Shown: positions 54,184 to 64,000, counted from the first letter of the stretch. The stretch: 64,000 bases of DNA from Planctomycetota bacterium (GCA_020425605.1 JAGQRH010000002.1:1-64000), one strand, 5' to 3'. The notes: a model not told the origin generated them from the sequence alone. Numbers and translations: made by a program.

Positions 54184-55938
54184 ATGCGAAGTGTTGTTCA
54201 GTCAGGGCTGATTTGCCTGTCGTTGTGTTTCGCAGTTTCGATCACTTCAGCCAAGGAAGTTGACTCAACTCCGGCCGGGCTGGACCTTCCCGATAGCGTT
54301 CGCGAGTACCTGGCCGCCAAGTACTTCGACGAGTGCGAGCCTGGCGATGCTCGCATAGACAAGGCTGTGGAAGTGCTGCAGGTGCCGGACGCCATCCTGG
54401 CCCACATTCGCATCAATGAGTGGGAAGCCGGCCAACTCGAGAACTTCGCAACCAACAAGCTTCATCTGATCGTTACGGCTTCGAACGGCGAGACCCACTC
54501 GATCGTTTTCCGTGACGGGCGAAAGCGTAGCGACCGGAAGCTCACGTCAGAGCGAGAGCGGGTGCTGCGTCGACTTTACAGTGACACTGCATTTGGCGCT
54601 CCCGAAGCTGCGGAACTCGTGGATGCCCGGCGAAAGCTCGATCCCACAAGGGTACTTGAGCAGGCTATTTCCGTGCTGGACGACAAGCACGCACTGGATG
54701 AAGACACGCTGAAACGCGCCCGCGAGAATTTGAAGGCAGCAAAGGATGGCGGCGCAGAGCTGGCAATCGCCCTTTCCGCTCTGGGCGCGGGCGAGCATCC
54801 GATCGCGAACCAGTGGGCGGCTGTGTGGCTGATCTCGCGCATGGACACGATGGACTTTGACCGCGAGGACTCCGATCTCAGTGTCAAAGACCTGCAGACC
54901 ATGGACGCCCGCACGTTCTACGAGAACGTGTTCTACGCCACCAAGGCGCGTCTCGATTTTCCGTGGGGCCGCAAGTGCGAGGACAAGGACTTCCTGCAGC
55001 AGGTGCTGTCACCGCGCGGGACAGGCGAACCTCTGCAGCGCTGGCGCAGGCATTTCTTTGAGGCGCTTGAGCCGGAGTTGCGCGAGCTGAAAGAGGGCGA
55101 CGCCCAGAAGGCGATCGACCTCGCGCGCGGCGCGACCTACGACTTCTTCCAGTACGAAGGCGACACCACCTGGGAAGACTTCGGCATGCTGACGGCGCTG
55201 GCCGTGCACGAGGGCCGCTGCGAAGACTGCAGCAACGTCGAGAACTGCATGCTGCGCGCCGCGGGCTTCCCGGCCGCGCAGGCGTTTACGCCCTGGTGGG
55301 GCCACGGCGACGGCAACCACGCCTGGACCGTCATCCCCAGCATTGACGGCGCCAAGAACGGCAACGGCGGCAAGGCAGTCAAAGTGTACCTGAAGACCTG
55401 GGACAAGCTGGAGGACATCACTGCGGTCAACACCGACGTGATGGACGTGACGGTGACTCTGGACGAAGGAGTGACGGGCGAAAAGGCCGCCCTGTGTGTC
55501 TGGAACCACGACGAATGGCGGGTCGTTGCCCGAAGCAAGATCGAGGGCCGCAAGGTGACGTTCAAGGACGTCGGCAAGCGCCGCGACTTCATCCTGTGCG
55601 TGCAGGCCGAGGCCAGCAAGGACCGGCTGATTGCGCTCGTCGCCGGCAAACAGGTTGAACTTGCCAACCCGGCAGGCACGGATGCGGGCAAGGATGCATT
55701 CGACTGTGAGTTGGAAAAGGCCTGCGACCTCGGCGAGTTCCAGCCGGAAGAAGAGTACACGGTCTACGTTCACACAGCCGACGGCTGGAAAGAAGTGGAT
55801 TCAACCCGCGTCTCAACCGGCGCGATCAGCTTCAGCTGCGACCCTCAGCGGCTCTATCGCATCGTCGGAGCGGGCATAAACAGCCGCCCGTTCATCGGCG
55901 CCAAGGGCGATGACGGGCCGAAGCTGACGCGGTTCTAG
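54184..55938 (+). CDS. exported transglutaminase-like protein
   Basis: The 584-aa product has a signal peptide (LICLSLCFAVSITSA). After a long helical N-terminal region, the transglutaminase/protease-like core lies at about residues 300-400: GRCEDCSNVENCMLRAAG with Cys346 as the likely nucleophile and GNHAWTVI with His379; the acid follows within the next 30 residues. The C-terminal part is strand-rich, with two carbohydrate-binding-like or Ig-like segments. Bacterial homologues cleave or crosslink peptides in the envelope. The final CTAG is shared with the converging CMD-like gene. Confidence 0.8.
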   Translation: MRSVVQSGLICLSLCFAVSITSAKEVDSTPAGLDLPDSVREYLAAKYFDECEPGDARIDKAVEVLQVPDAILAHIRINEWEAGQLENFATNKLHLIVTASNGETHSIVFRDGRKRSDRKLTSERERVLRRLYSDTAFGAPEAAELVDARRKLDPTRVLEQAISVLDDKHALDEDTLKRARENLKAAKDGGAELAIALSALGAGEHPIANQWAAVWLISRMDTMDFDREDSDLSVKDLQTMDARTFYENVFYATKARLDFPWGRKCEDKDFLQQVLSPRGTGEPLQRWRRHFFEALEPELRELKEGDAQKAIDLARGATYDFFQYEGDTTWEDFGMLTALAVHEGRCEDCSNVENCMLRAAGFPAAQAFTPWWGHGDGNHAWTVIPSIDGAKNGNGGKAVKVYLKTWDKLEDITAVNTDVMDVTVTLDEGVTGEKAALCVWNHDEWRVVARSKIEGRKVTFKDVGKRRDFILCVQAEASKDRLIALVAGKQVELANPAGTDAGKDAFDCELEKACDLGEFQPEEEYTVYVHTADGWKEVDSTRVSTGAISFSCDPQRLYRIVGAGINSRPFIGAKGDDGPKLTRF

Positions 55939-56687
55939 AAGCCCTGCCACTTGCGGTCTTCTTCCCACTCCTCTTCGGACATGACCTGCTTGCCGAGGAC
56001 GTCCTCGAACGTCTTCTTGGCGCCGCGCGTCTCGGGGCCTTCGTTGAACAGTCGCCCGACGACGTCCAGCAGCTTCCACATTTGCTCGGGTGTGCTGCCG
56101 GTGTTGAGCGCGCCCTGCACGTGGCCCTTTAGTTGCGGCGCTACGTCCATCGGTATCAGCGACGCAACGATGCACAGGCTGCGCTGGCGGGGTTCCATGA
56201 TGGGGCGTGAAAGCACACGCCCATAGCCTTCAACGATCGCCCAGTCGGCGAGGTCCGGGCTGTTGGATTTTGCGAAGCGGTCAATCTGATCGGCCTTGTC
56301 ACGGTAGATCTCGTCGAACAGCTCTTTGCCGCGCTTGCGGAACAGCCCCATGTCGTCGCCTTCGAGCGGATGCTCACGCAGCTTGACCTCGCCGGTCAGT
56401 GGGTTGCCTGCCTTCTTGCATGCATCCTTGAATGCTGCCAGCGCGTTCAGCGCTCTCGGATAACCCGCAAACAGGTGGGTCTGCAGAATCGCCTCGCGGA
56501 TCAGCTCCGGGTCAGGCCGTGGGTCCAGCTTCAGCAGGGCGTCAAAAAGGCGGCGCGCGTGCTCGCCGTGGCCGTCGGCCGTGATCGCCGCCGCCATTGC
56601 CAACACAGCATCGTTCCTGTCCAGCGGATCGATGCCGGTCAGCAGAAAGCTGATCGTCGCCGGCTCAACTCGTTTCGCGATAGGCAT
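55935..56687 (-). CDS. carboxymuconolactone decarboxylase (AhpD)-like protein, cysteines missing
   Basis: The 250-aa product has two CMD-like helical repeats. The first runs at about residues 60-90 (IREAILQTHLFAGYPRALNAL), and the second at about 150-220 (LSRPIMEPRQRSLCIVASLI, then VAPQLKGHVQGALNTGSTPEQM). The peroxidatic CxxC of AhpD is absent (only isolated cysteines are seen), so redox activity is unlikely and a decarboxylase-like or binding role is more probable. An acidic C-terminus (EEEWEEDRKWQGF) closes the protein. It lies 122 nt downstream of cinA on the same strand. Confidence 0.7.
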   Translation of the reverse strand: MPIAKRVEPATISFLLTGIDPLDRNDAVLAMAAAITADGHGEHARRLFDALLKLDPRPDPELIREAILQTHLFAGYPRALNALAAFKDACKKAGNPLTGEVKLREHPLEGDDMGLFRKRGKELFDEIYRDKADQIDRFAKSNSPDLADWAIVEGYGRVLSRPIMEPRQRSLCIVASLIPMDVAPQLKGHVQGALNTGSTPEQMWKLLDVVGRLFNEGPETRGAKKTFEDVLGKQVMSEEEWEEDRKWQGF

Positions 56688-56707
56688 ACCGGCAGGATAA
56701 CCAAACC

Positions 56708-56811
56708 AGAGCCCCGCCCGAAAGGGCGGGTTCGAACGCTCCGGGCGCTCGAAAGAGTACTTCGGTTAACGCGGCTTCGTCGCGCGTCCCCGGCTTGTCG
56801 GTCGGGGCTCT
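56708..56811 (-). other. structured intergenic region, possible RNA element
   Basis: AGAGCCCC (56708-56715) pairs with GGGGCTCT (56804-56811), closing about 104 nt. Inside lies the stem CCCGCCC-GAAA-GGGCGGG (56713-56730), which competes with the closing stem, and other short GC stems. It lies between cinA and the CMD-like gene, and its right end overlaps the cinA stop. It may be a gene-end hairpin or a small structured leader. Confidence 0.35.
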
Positions 56812-58093
56812 AGGGCGGCGTCACCCAGTGAGCGATCTTCTCCGGCAGTTTCCCATGTAAGGCAGCCAGCCTGAGCGTGTTCAGGGCGGTTCGCGCCGTG
56901 CGCCATTTGACGAGTTCTCTCTCGCCGGGGACTCGCAGGTGCCAGGCGCGCACCTCATCGCCCATCGCCGCCGCGAGCCAGACCGTGCCGACCGGCTTGT
57001 TGTCGGTCCCGCCGCCGGGGCCGGCTATGCCAGTCACAGCCACGCACAGGTCGGCGCCGCTTTCGCGTTTAATGCCCGCGGCCATCTCGACGGCCGTCTC
57101 GCGGCTGACGGCGCCGTGCGCATCCAGCGTCGCCTGCTTCACGCCCAGCCTGCGGACCTTAGCGGCGTTGCTGTAGGTGACGGCGCTCTCGACCAGCACG
57201 TCGCTGCTGCCGGGCACGTTGGTCAGCAGGTGGGCGATCATGCCGCCGGTACAGCTCTCGGCGCAGGCGACTTTCAGGCCCTTGTCCGCGAGCAGCTGCA
57301 CGGTGCAGGTCTCCAGCTCGACGTTGCCCTCGGCGAACACCAGGTCTCCAAGCTCCGTCCGTGCGGCAGCGAGGATCGGCTGGAGCACCTTGTCCGCATC
57401 TGCCTGCTCGGTCGCCGAAACCCGCCAGCGCAGGCGCATCACTGCGTCGTCGACGAGGATCGCGCCCTCAGCCTGCTCGCTTTGCAGCAGGGCCTTAACG
57501 CGCTGGTCAAGGTCGCTTTCCGGTATACCGAAGACCCGCAGTTCGCGGCTGAAGAAGCGCTCATGCAGCCCGAATTCGTGGATGATCGCGGCGCGTAGCT
57601 CTTCGGCCCAAATGCCCTTCAACTCACGGGGAACGCCCGGCAGGACCGCGATTCCGCCGTCGCCGTTGCGGGCAAGGAAACAGGTCGCTGTCCCGAAGGC
57701 ATTCGCGATGAAGGTTGAGCCCTCCGGCCTGGCGCACTGGCGCTCGCTGCCCTGGGGGAACTTGCGACCGACGGCGGCGTAGCGCTCGCTGAGCTTGGCC
57801 AGTGCGTCGTGGTCGAGCTTCAGCGGCACGCCGAGTGCCCCGGCCACGGCCTGTCGGGTGTTATCGTCGACGGTGGGGCCGATGCCGCCCGTGGTCACGA
57901 CAAGCAGCCCTTCCGCGAGTGCGGCCTTGATACGTGGGGTCAGCTCGGCTTCACGGTCGTTGACGGACAGGTGGTAGGCGACATCGAAGCCCAACTCACC
58001 CAGTTCACGGGCAAGCCAGGCCGTGTTGGTGTTCACAATGAAGCCGTGAACGACCTCGTTCCCGACCGCAATGATGCAAGCGCGCTGTGCCAT
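56810..58093 (-). CDS. cinA: CinA-family protein (MoaB-like plus NMN deamidase domains)
   Basis: The 427-aa product is the full two-domain form. The N-terminal MoaB/MogA-like domain has AVGNEVVHGFIVNTNTAWLA, then TTGGIGPTVDDNTRQAVAGA and LPGVPRELKGIW. The C-terminal CinA domain, which in many bacteria hydrolyses nicotinamide mononucleotide amide, has VACAESCTGGMIAHLLTNVP, VTYSNAAK and VTGIAGPGGGTDNKPVGTVW. It helps recycle pyridine nucleotides and is sometimes linked to competence. It is divergent from the LpxH-like gene. The C-terminus ends shortly after HWVTPP. Confidence 0.93.
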   Translation of the reverse strand: MAQRACIIAVGNEVVHGFIVNTNTAWLARELGELGFDVAYHLSVNDREAELTPRIKAALAEGLLVVTTGGIGPTVDDNTRQAVAGALGVPLKLDHDALAKLSERYAAVGRKFPQGSERQCARPEGSTFIANAFGTATCFLARNGDGGIAVLPGVPRELKGIWAEELRAAIIHEFGLHERFFSRELRVFGIPESDLDQRVKALLQSEQAEGAILVDDAVMRLRWRVSATEQADADKVLQPILAAARTELGDLVFAEGNVELETCTVQLLADKGLKVACAESCTGGMIAHLLTNVPGSSDVLVESAVTYSNAAKVRRLGVKQATLDAHGAVSRETAVEMAAGIKRESGADLCVAVTGIAGPGGGTDNKPVGTVWLAAAMGDEVRAWHLRVPGERELVKWRTARTALNTLRLAALHGKLPEKIAHWVTPP

Positions 58094-58120
58094 GACCTCA
58101 GTTTCTATTCGTGTGTGGCA

Positions 58121-58171
58121 AGTGGCCAGTGAGCAGTGTCAAATGCACCCTGTTGCCGAGCACTGACCACT
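58121..58171. repeat. imperfect inverted repeat, CACTGACCACT type
   Basis: AGTGGCCAGTG (58121-58131) pairs with CACTGACCACT (58161-58171) with one mismatch, and ATTCG/CGAAT segments flank it. It occupies the divergent gap between cinA and the LpxH-like gene, as the similar element at 39603-39674 does between the permease and tgt. Confidence 0.45.
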
Positions 58172-58205
58172 GAACAGCGAACGAATCAGACGCTAGACTC
58201 AGCCC

Positions 58206-58997
58206 ATGCCCGAGTTCGACGGCATCATTTTTTCCGACCTGCACCTGTCCGGTGATACTCCCGGGCTCAACGGCCTGTTTGACAAGTTCGTTGACCGCGT
58301 GGAAGGAACCCCTGAAGTCGCCTGCCTGGGCGATCTGACCGAATACTGGATCGGCCACAAGCACCTGAGGTCCGAGTTCGGGCGCTACTTGAGCGATCAG
58401 ATGGAGCGCCTCGCCAAACCCGCCAAGCGTGCGATCTGGGTGAACGGCAACCGCGACTTTCGCTTTCAGGAACGCGCCCGGCACATCGGCTACCGGGCAT
58501 TCCGCAACCGCTACGAGGGTGAATTCGCCGGCGTGCAGGTGGACCTTGAACACGGTGACCTGTTCTGCACGCAGGACCGCGCCTATCAGCGCTTTCGACT
58601 CTGGTTCCGTAACTTTCCCTGGTGGCTGTTTGACTGGTTCACGACCGAAAACGCCGCGCACCGGCTGTGCCACTACATGCGCGGTAAAAGCAAGGGCGAT
58701 GAAGCCCGCAACGACCCTGAGCACTACGGCATCCAGCCAGAGCCGGTCAAGAACCTGGTGGCACGGGGTGCCAAGGCCATTGTCGCGGGCCACGTGCACA
58801 CGCCGTTTTCGCGAGACTATGTAGTCGGCGAAAACGTCGGGCGTCTGTTCGTGACCAGCGACTGGCGCATGAATGGCGCAGTCGTGTGTACGGTCAAGGA
58901 CGGACAGTTCAAGCTGATGCATTTCGATGGGACGGACTTCGCGCCCTTTGAAGCTCCTGAGAAGCAGGGCATCTACTCACTGGAAATGGCGAGATGA
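58206..58997 (+). CDS. LpxH-like metallophosphoesterase (UDP-2,3-diacylglucosamine hydrolase family)
   Basis: The 263-aa product has all five blocks of the calcineurin-type phosphoesterases in LpxH order: SDLHL near residue 10, GDL near 45, GNRDF near 82, HGD near 117 and GHVHT near 198. LpxH removes UMP from UDP-diacylglucosamine in lipid A synthesis. Its overlap (ATGA) with hldE supports a role in the lipopolysaccharide pathway. It is somewhat longer than E. coli LpxH, with an extra Trp-rich loop (FRNFPWWLFDWF) that may meet the membrane. The exact substrate is inferred from context. Confidence 0.78.
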   Translation: MPEFDGIIFSDLHLSGDTPGLNGLFDKFVDRVEGTPEVACLGDLTEYWIGHKHLRSEFGRYLSDQMERLAKPAKRAIWVNGNRDFRFQERARHIGYRAFRNRYEGEFAGVQVDLEHGDLFCTQDRAYQRFRLWFRNFPWWLFDWFTTENAAHRLCHYMRGKSKGDEARNDPEHYGIQPEPVKNLVARGAKAIVAGHVHTPFSRDYVVGENVGRLFVTSDWRMNGAVVCTVKDGQFKLMHFDGTDFAPFEAPEKQGIYSLEMAR

Positions 58998-60511
58998 GCA
59001 CGGAAGACCTGATCGAGACAATCGACGCGCTTGGCAAGCCGAAGCTGGCCGTAGTAGGGGACCTGATCCTTGACCACTACGTGTTCGGCGCGGTGTCACG
59101 CATCAGCCCCGAGGCTCCGATTCCCGTGCTGCACGTTCGGCGTGAAGAAGACCGTCTTGGCGGTGCAGCGAACGTGGCGGCCAACATTCTTAGCCTTGGC
59201 GGCGATGCGGCATTGGTCGGCGCGATCGGGCGGGATGAGCCCGGGTCGCGCTTCCGCAAGCTCGCCGGCAAGGCGAGCGGCCTCAGCCTTGCAGCAGCGC
59301 AAACAACCACTCGTCCGACGGTGCTGAAGACCCGCATGGTCAGCCAGAACCAGCAAATGCTGCGCGTAGACCGCGAAGAGCCCGGAGCACTGGCGGCGGC
59401 CGAGCTGAAGGAAGTCACCGCGCGCGCCTTACAGTCCCTGGCGGGTGTCAGGGCGCTGGTCATCAGTGACTATGGCAAGGGTGTAATCACCCCGGAAAGC
59501 TCGCAGGCCATGATTGCGGCGGCAAGCAAGGCCGGAGTCCCCGTCATCGTTGACCCGAAGGGCCGAGACTATTCCCGCTACAAGGGCGCCACGGCTGTTA
59601 CTCCGAACCGTGCAGAAGCCGAAGCGGCGACCGGCATTGACTGCGCAACCATGGAGGGCGTCGAAGCCGCCGGGCGCAAGCTGTGCCGCGAGCTGAAGCT
59701 GAAGGCGGCGGTCATTACACTTAGCGCGCAGGGCGTGGCGGTGATTCCAGCGCGAGGCAAGCTTGCGCACTTTCCGGCCCAGGCCCGCAGCGTCTACGAC
59801 GTGACAGGCGCAGGTGACACGTTCATTGCCGCATTCGCCATGTGTGTTGCCGGCGGCGCGGAATTGAACACCGCTGCGCGAATCGCGAACTATGCGGCGG
59901 CGTTGAAAGTCGCCCGCTTTGGCGCTGTTGCGATCACACGCGAGGAGTTGCGACGCAGCGTGATCAGCGCACACGAGGGCTTTGACCATGCGGGCAAGGT
60001 GATGACGCATGCGGAGCTTGTCGAGGCACTTGTGCCGCATCGCAGGCACGGCGAACGTATTGTGTTTACGAACGGTTGCTTCGACCTGCTGCACCAGGGC
60101 CACGTGACCTACCTGAACTTCTGCCGCGGGCAGGGCGACGTCGTGGTGATCGGCCTCAACAGTGATGCAAGCGTGCGCCGCCTGAAGGGGCCCACTCGAC
60201 CGGTGAACGAGGCCGAGGCTCGTGCCCGCGTTCTGGCGGCGCTGAGTGACGTCGACTACGTGACTGTATTTGAGGAAGACACGCCCGATCAGCTGATCCG
60301 CGAGTTGCGCCCGGATGTGCTGGTGAAGGGCGAAGACTGGTCGGGCAAGAAGGTTGCAGGTGCATCATTTGTGGAATCGACGGGTGGGCGCGTGGTGTTT
60401 GCCCCGCTCGTGCAGGGCAAGAGCACAAGCAACATGATCGAGAAGGCCAAGGGTCCGGGCGGGCGTGCCAGGTCCAAGCCCGCAGGCAAGAAGGTCAAGG
60501 CGGCGAAGTAA
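58994..60511 (+). CDS. hldE: bifunctional heptose kinase/adenylyltransferase HldE
   Basis: HldE phosphorylates heptose-7-phosphate at C1 and then adds AMP, making ADP-heptose for LPS core. The 505-aa product has the kinase domain (about residues 10-330) with LGGAANVAANILSLGG and the PfkB closing motif DVTGAGDTFIAAFAM. The nucleotidyltransferase domain (about 350-480) has FTNGCFDLLHQGHVTYL, VGLNSDASVRRLKGP-type residues (here VIGLNSD) and VKGEDW. The last 25 residues are a basic Lys/Gly tail. It overlaps the LpxH-like gene by 4 nt and precedes gmhA by 9 nt. Confidence 0.94.
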   Translation: MSTEDLIETIDALGKPKLAVVGDLILDHYVFGAVSRISPEAPIPVLHVRREEDRLGGAANVAANILSLGGDAALVGAIGRDEPGSRFRKLAGKASGLSLAAAQTTTRPTVLKTRMVSQNQQMLRVDREEPGALAAAELKEVTARALQSLAGVRALVISDYGKGVITPESSQAMIAAASKAGVPVIVDPKGRDYSRYKGATAVTPNRAEAEAATGIDCATMEGVEAAGRKLCRELKLKAAVITLSAQGVAVIPARGKLAHFPAQARSVYDVTGAGDTFIAAFAMCVAGGAELNTAARIANYAAALKVARFGAVAITREELRRSVISAHEGFDHAGKVMTHAELVEALVPHRRHGERIVFTNGCFDLLHQGHVTYLNFCRGQGDVVVIGLNSDASVRRLKGPTRPVNEAEARARVLAALSDVDYVTVFEEDTPDQLIRELRPDVLVKGEDWSGKKVAGASFVESTGGRVVFAPLVQGKSTSNMIEKAKGPGGRARSKPAGKKVKAAK

Positions 60512-60520
60512 GGAACGAGA

Positions 60521-61108
60521 GTGCCGAAACAGAAGATTCTCAGGGAATTCAGTGACCAGCTCAACGCCAGTGCCGATCTCAAGCGCAAGTTGATCGAGTT
60601 GCAGGGCGAGGTGATGGCCGACATCGCGGTTGCGATCGTTGACGCGTTCCGCAACGGCCATCGCGTCTATTGGTGTGGCAACGGCGGCAGCTTCACAGAT
60701 GCGCATCACATAGTGGGTGAGCTTGTCGGCAAGTACGGGTACGACCGTCCGCCGCTTCCATCGTTCGTCCTGGGCGCCGGCGTTGCAGCCATGACGGCGA
60801 TCGCCAACGACTACGGCTACGAGCATGTCTTCAGCCGCGAGGCCAAGGCCTGCGTGCAGGCCGGGGACGTGCTGGTTGGCCTGACCACCAGCGGAAACAG
60901 CAGGAACGTTTGCGACGCGATGGCGGCGGCGCAGGAGCTGGGTGCGCTGACAATCGGGCTCGCCGGTGAAAAGAAGGCGCGAATCGACGAGGTCAGTGAC
61001 CTCGTCCTGCACGTGCCAAGCACGCATACCCCCCGCATCCAGGAGTGCCACATCACCGTCGGCCATGTGATCTGCGACGTGGTCGAGAAGCACCTGTTCC
61101 CGCAGTAG
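60521..61108 (+). CDS. gmhA: sedoheptulose-7-phosphate isomerase GmhA
   Basis: GmhA makes heptose-7-phosphate, the first ADP-heptose step, supplying HldE directly. The 195-aa product has the SIS-fold signatures WCGNGGSFTDAHHIVGELVG and GLTTSGNSRNVCDAM, and ends with HTPRIQECHITVGHVICDVV, the usual GmhA closing block with its metal-binding His. A GTG start at 60521 follows AAGGA 5 nt upstream. It is third in the LPS operon. Together with hldE it shows that this cell makes heptose-containing LPS. Confidence 0.93.
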   Translation: MPKQKILREFSDQLNASADLKRKLIELQGEVMADIAVAIVDAFRNGHRVYWCGNGGSFTDAHHIVGELVGKYGYDRPPLPSFVLGAGVAAMTAIANDYGYEHVFSREAKACVQAGDVLVGLTTSGNSRNVCDAMAAAQELGALTIGLAGEKKARIDEVSDLVLHVPSTHTPRIQECHITVGHVICDVVEKHLFPQ

Positions 61109-61120
61109 GGGCGGGTTCGG

Positions 61121-62878
61121 ATGCCCGCCAGCCGGGTGATATACACGGGGCGGCCCTTTGCGGCCGCCCATGCAACTATGGGAAGCGCACGCGAAGAGCT
61201 GATTGCGATCCAGAAGCGCCTCGTCGAGGAGCTGAAGGAGAACATCTACGACACCGTAGGGCGTCGTGATGCCGCGCTGGACCGCTACTACAAGGACTAC
61301 CAGCGCGAGTTCAAGCGCGGCTACGAGCGACTCTCCAGTCGTGACGAGTTGCTGCAGCGCCTGATGCGAACCGACGTTGCCTACTTTGGCGACTATCACA
61401 CGCTGCGCAGTTCGCAAACCGCGGTACTGGACCTGCTGCAGGGAGCCGCGGAGCGCGGGCGCGATGTTGTGCTGGCAGTCGAGATGCTCTACGCCGCAGA
61501 CAAGGCCCATGCGCAGGCATACATCGACGGCGAGATCGATGACGAGACCTTTCGCTGGCGCGTGAAGTGGGACGAGAGCTGGGGGTTTCCCTGGGAAAGC
61601 TACAAGCGGTTCTTCGACTTCAGCAAACGTTACAACGTCCCGCTTTTCGGGTTGAACATCAACGCCGATCACCGTGAAGGCGACTTGGCCTACCGGGACC
61701 AGTTCTCCGGTGACCTGGTTACCGCCCTCACGCACCTTTATCCGGAGCGCCTCGTGGCGGTCGTCTATGGTGACCTGCATCTGGCAGGCAAGCACCTGCC
61801 TCATGCAGTCGAGACGCGCCTGGCGAAGTACGGCACGAAGCGTCGGATTCTGCGTGTGTACCAGAACTCCGAGACCCTCTACTGGAAGCTGGTCGCCAAG
61901 CATCTCGAGCACGTGGTCGATTACATCAAGATGCGCCGCAACGAATACGTTGTGATGAACGCAACCCCGCTCGTGAAGTTCCAGAGCTTCGCCAACTGGC
62001 AGTCGCGCCGGCAGGAGCTGGTCTTCGAGGGTCCCGACGAGATTGAGCTGCAGACCGAGACGGCCCTGCTGGACCAGGTCAACCAGTACGTCCGCACGAT
62101 CACCGACTATCTCGGGCTTAAGCTGGAAGAGCCGGAGAACTATGAGCTATTCACCGCGGCTGACCTGGACATGCTCAGCAATCTGGTTGAGCGCGGAATC
62201 TACACCGCCGCCGAGATGGACGCGCTGAAAGACTACATGGCGATGACCGAGAGCGCATTCTTTGAACGCGCCCGGGTGCTCTACATCGGCAACTTCACGG
62301 TCGCCAATGCCGCAGAGGCAGCTGCACGCTATGTGCTGAGCGAGCTGAGGCCGACCAGCAGTGAAGCCGTGGACAGCCGCGACGAGTTCTACGCGCGCTG
62401 CATGGTCGAAGCGCTGGCATTCTTCTGCAGCAAGCTGATTGACCCCCGGCGCCACGCGCGAAACGCAGACGACTGGAATGCGATCATCGAGAAGTTCGGC
62501 CGTCGCCGCAAGCTCGGCCGAATTCAGAAGCTGGATGTCGCGGTCGCACGCGGCTTCCTGCGGCACCGGGCTTACGAGCAGAAGGTGCTTGGATCCGGCA
62601 CGTACAACGGTTCGCCGCGATCCTTGTTCGAGTTGCCGACGGATGAGCACGTAGCATTGACCCGCGCGCTCGGCCGTGCGCTCGGGGATCGGCTGTATAG
62701 CTCGCTTGAGAGTGGTGTGACGCGTGCATTGATCCGTGAAGCCGCGCAGGATGAACTGCGCAAGCCGGACCAATCCCGCAACCGCTACTTCCAGTTGCTC
62801 GGACTTAGCAAGGAATCGCGCACGACGAGGCATATTCAGCCGTCGGCCATGCCGCGCAGCTTCATCGAAGACGAGTAG
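61121..62878 (+). CDS. ChaN/DUF399-like haem-binding-type protein
   Basis: The ATG at 61121 has a purine-rich GGGGCGGG motif upstream; an internal ATG at 61178 is an alternative. The 585-aa product has VAYFGDYHTLRSSQTAVLDL near residue 90 and VVYGDLHLAGKHLPHAVE near 220, the two His-containing signatures of ChaN/DUF399, which in Campylobacter binds haem. The rest, about residues 260-585, is helical and of unknown fold. No signal peptide is seen. It follows gmhA by 12 nt and is probably in the LPS operon, although the link to LPS is unclear. It converges on ligA. Confidence 0.75.
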   Translation: MPASRVIYTGRPFAAAHATMGSAREELIAIQKRLVEELKENIYDTVGRRDAALDRYYKDYQREFKRGYERLSSRDELLQRLMRTDVAYFGDYHTLRSSQTAVLDLLQGAAERGRDVVLAVEMLYAADKAHAQAYIDGEIDDETFRWRVKWDESWGFPWESYKRFFDFSKRYNVPLFGLNINADHREGDLAYRDQFSGDLVTALTHLYPERLVAVVYGDLHLAGKHLPHAVETRLAKYGTKRRILRVYQNSETLYWKLVAKHLEHVVDYIKMRRNEYVVMNATPLVKFQSFANWQSRRQELVFEGPDEIELQTETALLDQVNQYVRTITDYLGLKLEEPENYELFTAADLDMLSNLVERGIYTAAEMDALKDYMAMTESAFFERARVLYIGNFTVANAAEAAARYVLSELRPTSSEAVDSRDEFYARCMVEALAFFCSKLIDPRRHARNADDWNAIIEKFGRRRKLGRIQKLDVAVARGFLRHRAYEQKVLGSGTYNGSPRSLFELPTDEHVALTRALGRALGDRLYSSLESGVTRALIREAAQDELRKPDQSRNRYFQLLGLSKESRTTRHIQPSAMPRSFIEDE

Positions 62879-62887
62879 GTGCTGCCC

Positions 62888-64000
<1,113 letters not shown>

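Noticed and set aside
60365..61912. 515-aa open frame antisense to hldE, gmhA and the ChaN-like gene
   Set aside because: It crosses three well-supported genes on the other strand and shows no recognisable motif.

Overview
This is a 64-kb, GC-rich stretch of a Gram-negative bacterial chromosome, densely packed with about 53 protein genes on both strands. I found no rRNA, tRNA, CRISPR array, insertion sequence or phage gene. The heptose/LPS genes (58.2-61.1 kb), lipoprotein and outer-membrane-type proteins, several Hanks-type Ser/Thr kinases with membrane spans, an FHA protein, small sigma factors and families of intergenic palindromes suggest a Planctomycetota-like or similarly complex lineage. 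That placement is inference, because no phylogenetic marker could be searched here.

Layout. 0-9.3 kb: palindromic repeats, a thiolase, an ECF sigma factor, two methyltransferases (one RsmG), a HemJ-like membrane protein, a hydrolase, ScpB and two overlapping parvulin-type foldases. 9.4-24.4 kb: a kinase with a long acidic N-terminus, the ABC-F ATPase Uup, IspG, a membrane protein, a large YetA/PL26-like lipoprotein, a kinase fused to a beta-propeller, Lgt and a flavoprotein. 24.4-37.4 kb is the most unusual part: a composite palindrome array, then three tandem paralogues each built as signal peptide, Gly/Ser-rich linker, membrane span and a duplicated [Tim44-like + zinc ribbon] module. These are followed by a TPM-domain gene with no canonical start, an atypical small kinase, a large transmembrane kinase, a transmembrane FHA protein, a sigma factor and a PAP2-family membrane enzyme. 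37.6-49.8 kb: PilZ protein, FtsX/MacB-type permease, Tgt, DUF6064-like protein, TPMT-like methyltransferase, RarA, two cold-shock proteins, a Tat lipoprotein of DUF1513 type, ClpP and a lipoprotein. 49.8-64 kb: rplM-rpsI with a near-consensus promoter, UbiE/MenG, a di-haem cytochrome c, a beta-barrel protein, a transglutaminase-like protein, CinA, an LpxH-like/HldE/GmhA/ChaN-like cluster, and the C-terminal part of LigA running off the right edge.

How the genes work together. LpxH-like, HldE and GmhA form a lipid A/heptose operon. Lgt supports the several lipoproteins seen here. The kinases, FHA protein and sigma factor look like phospho-dependent envelope signalling, and they adjoin the Tim44/TPM gene cluster, which is my leading candidate for an undescribed membrane system. 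Gene ends are often marked by perfect hairpins, and three convergent pairs share a CTAG palindrome as their TAG stop codons.
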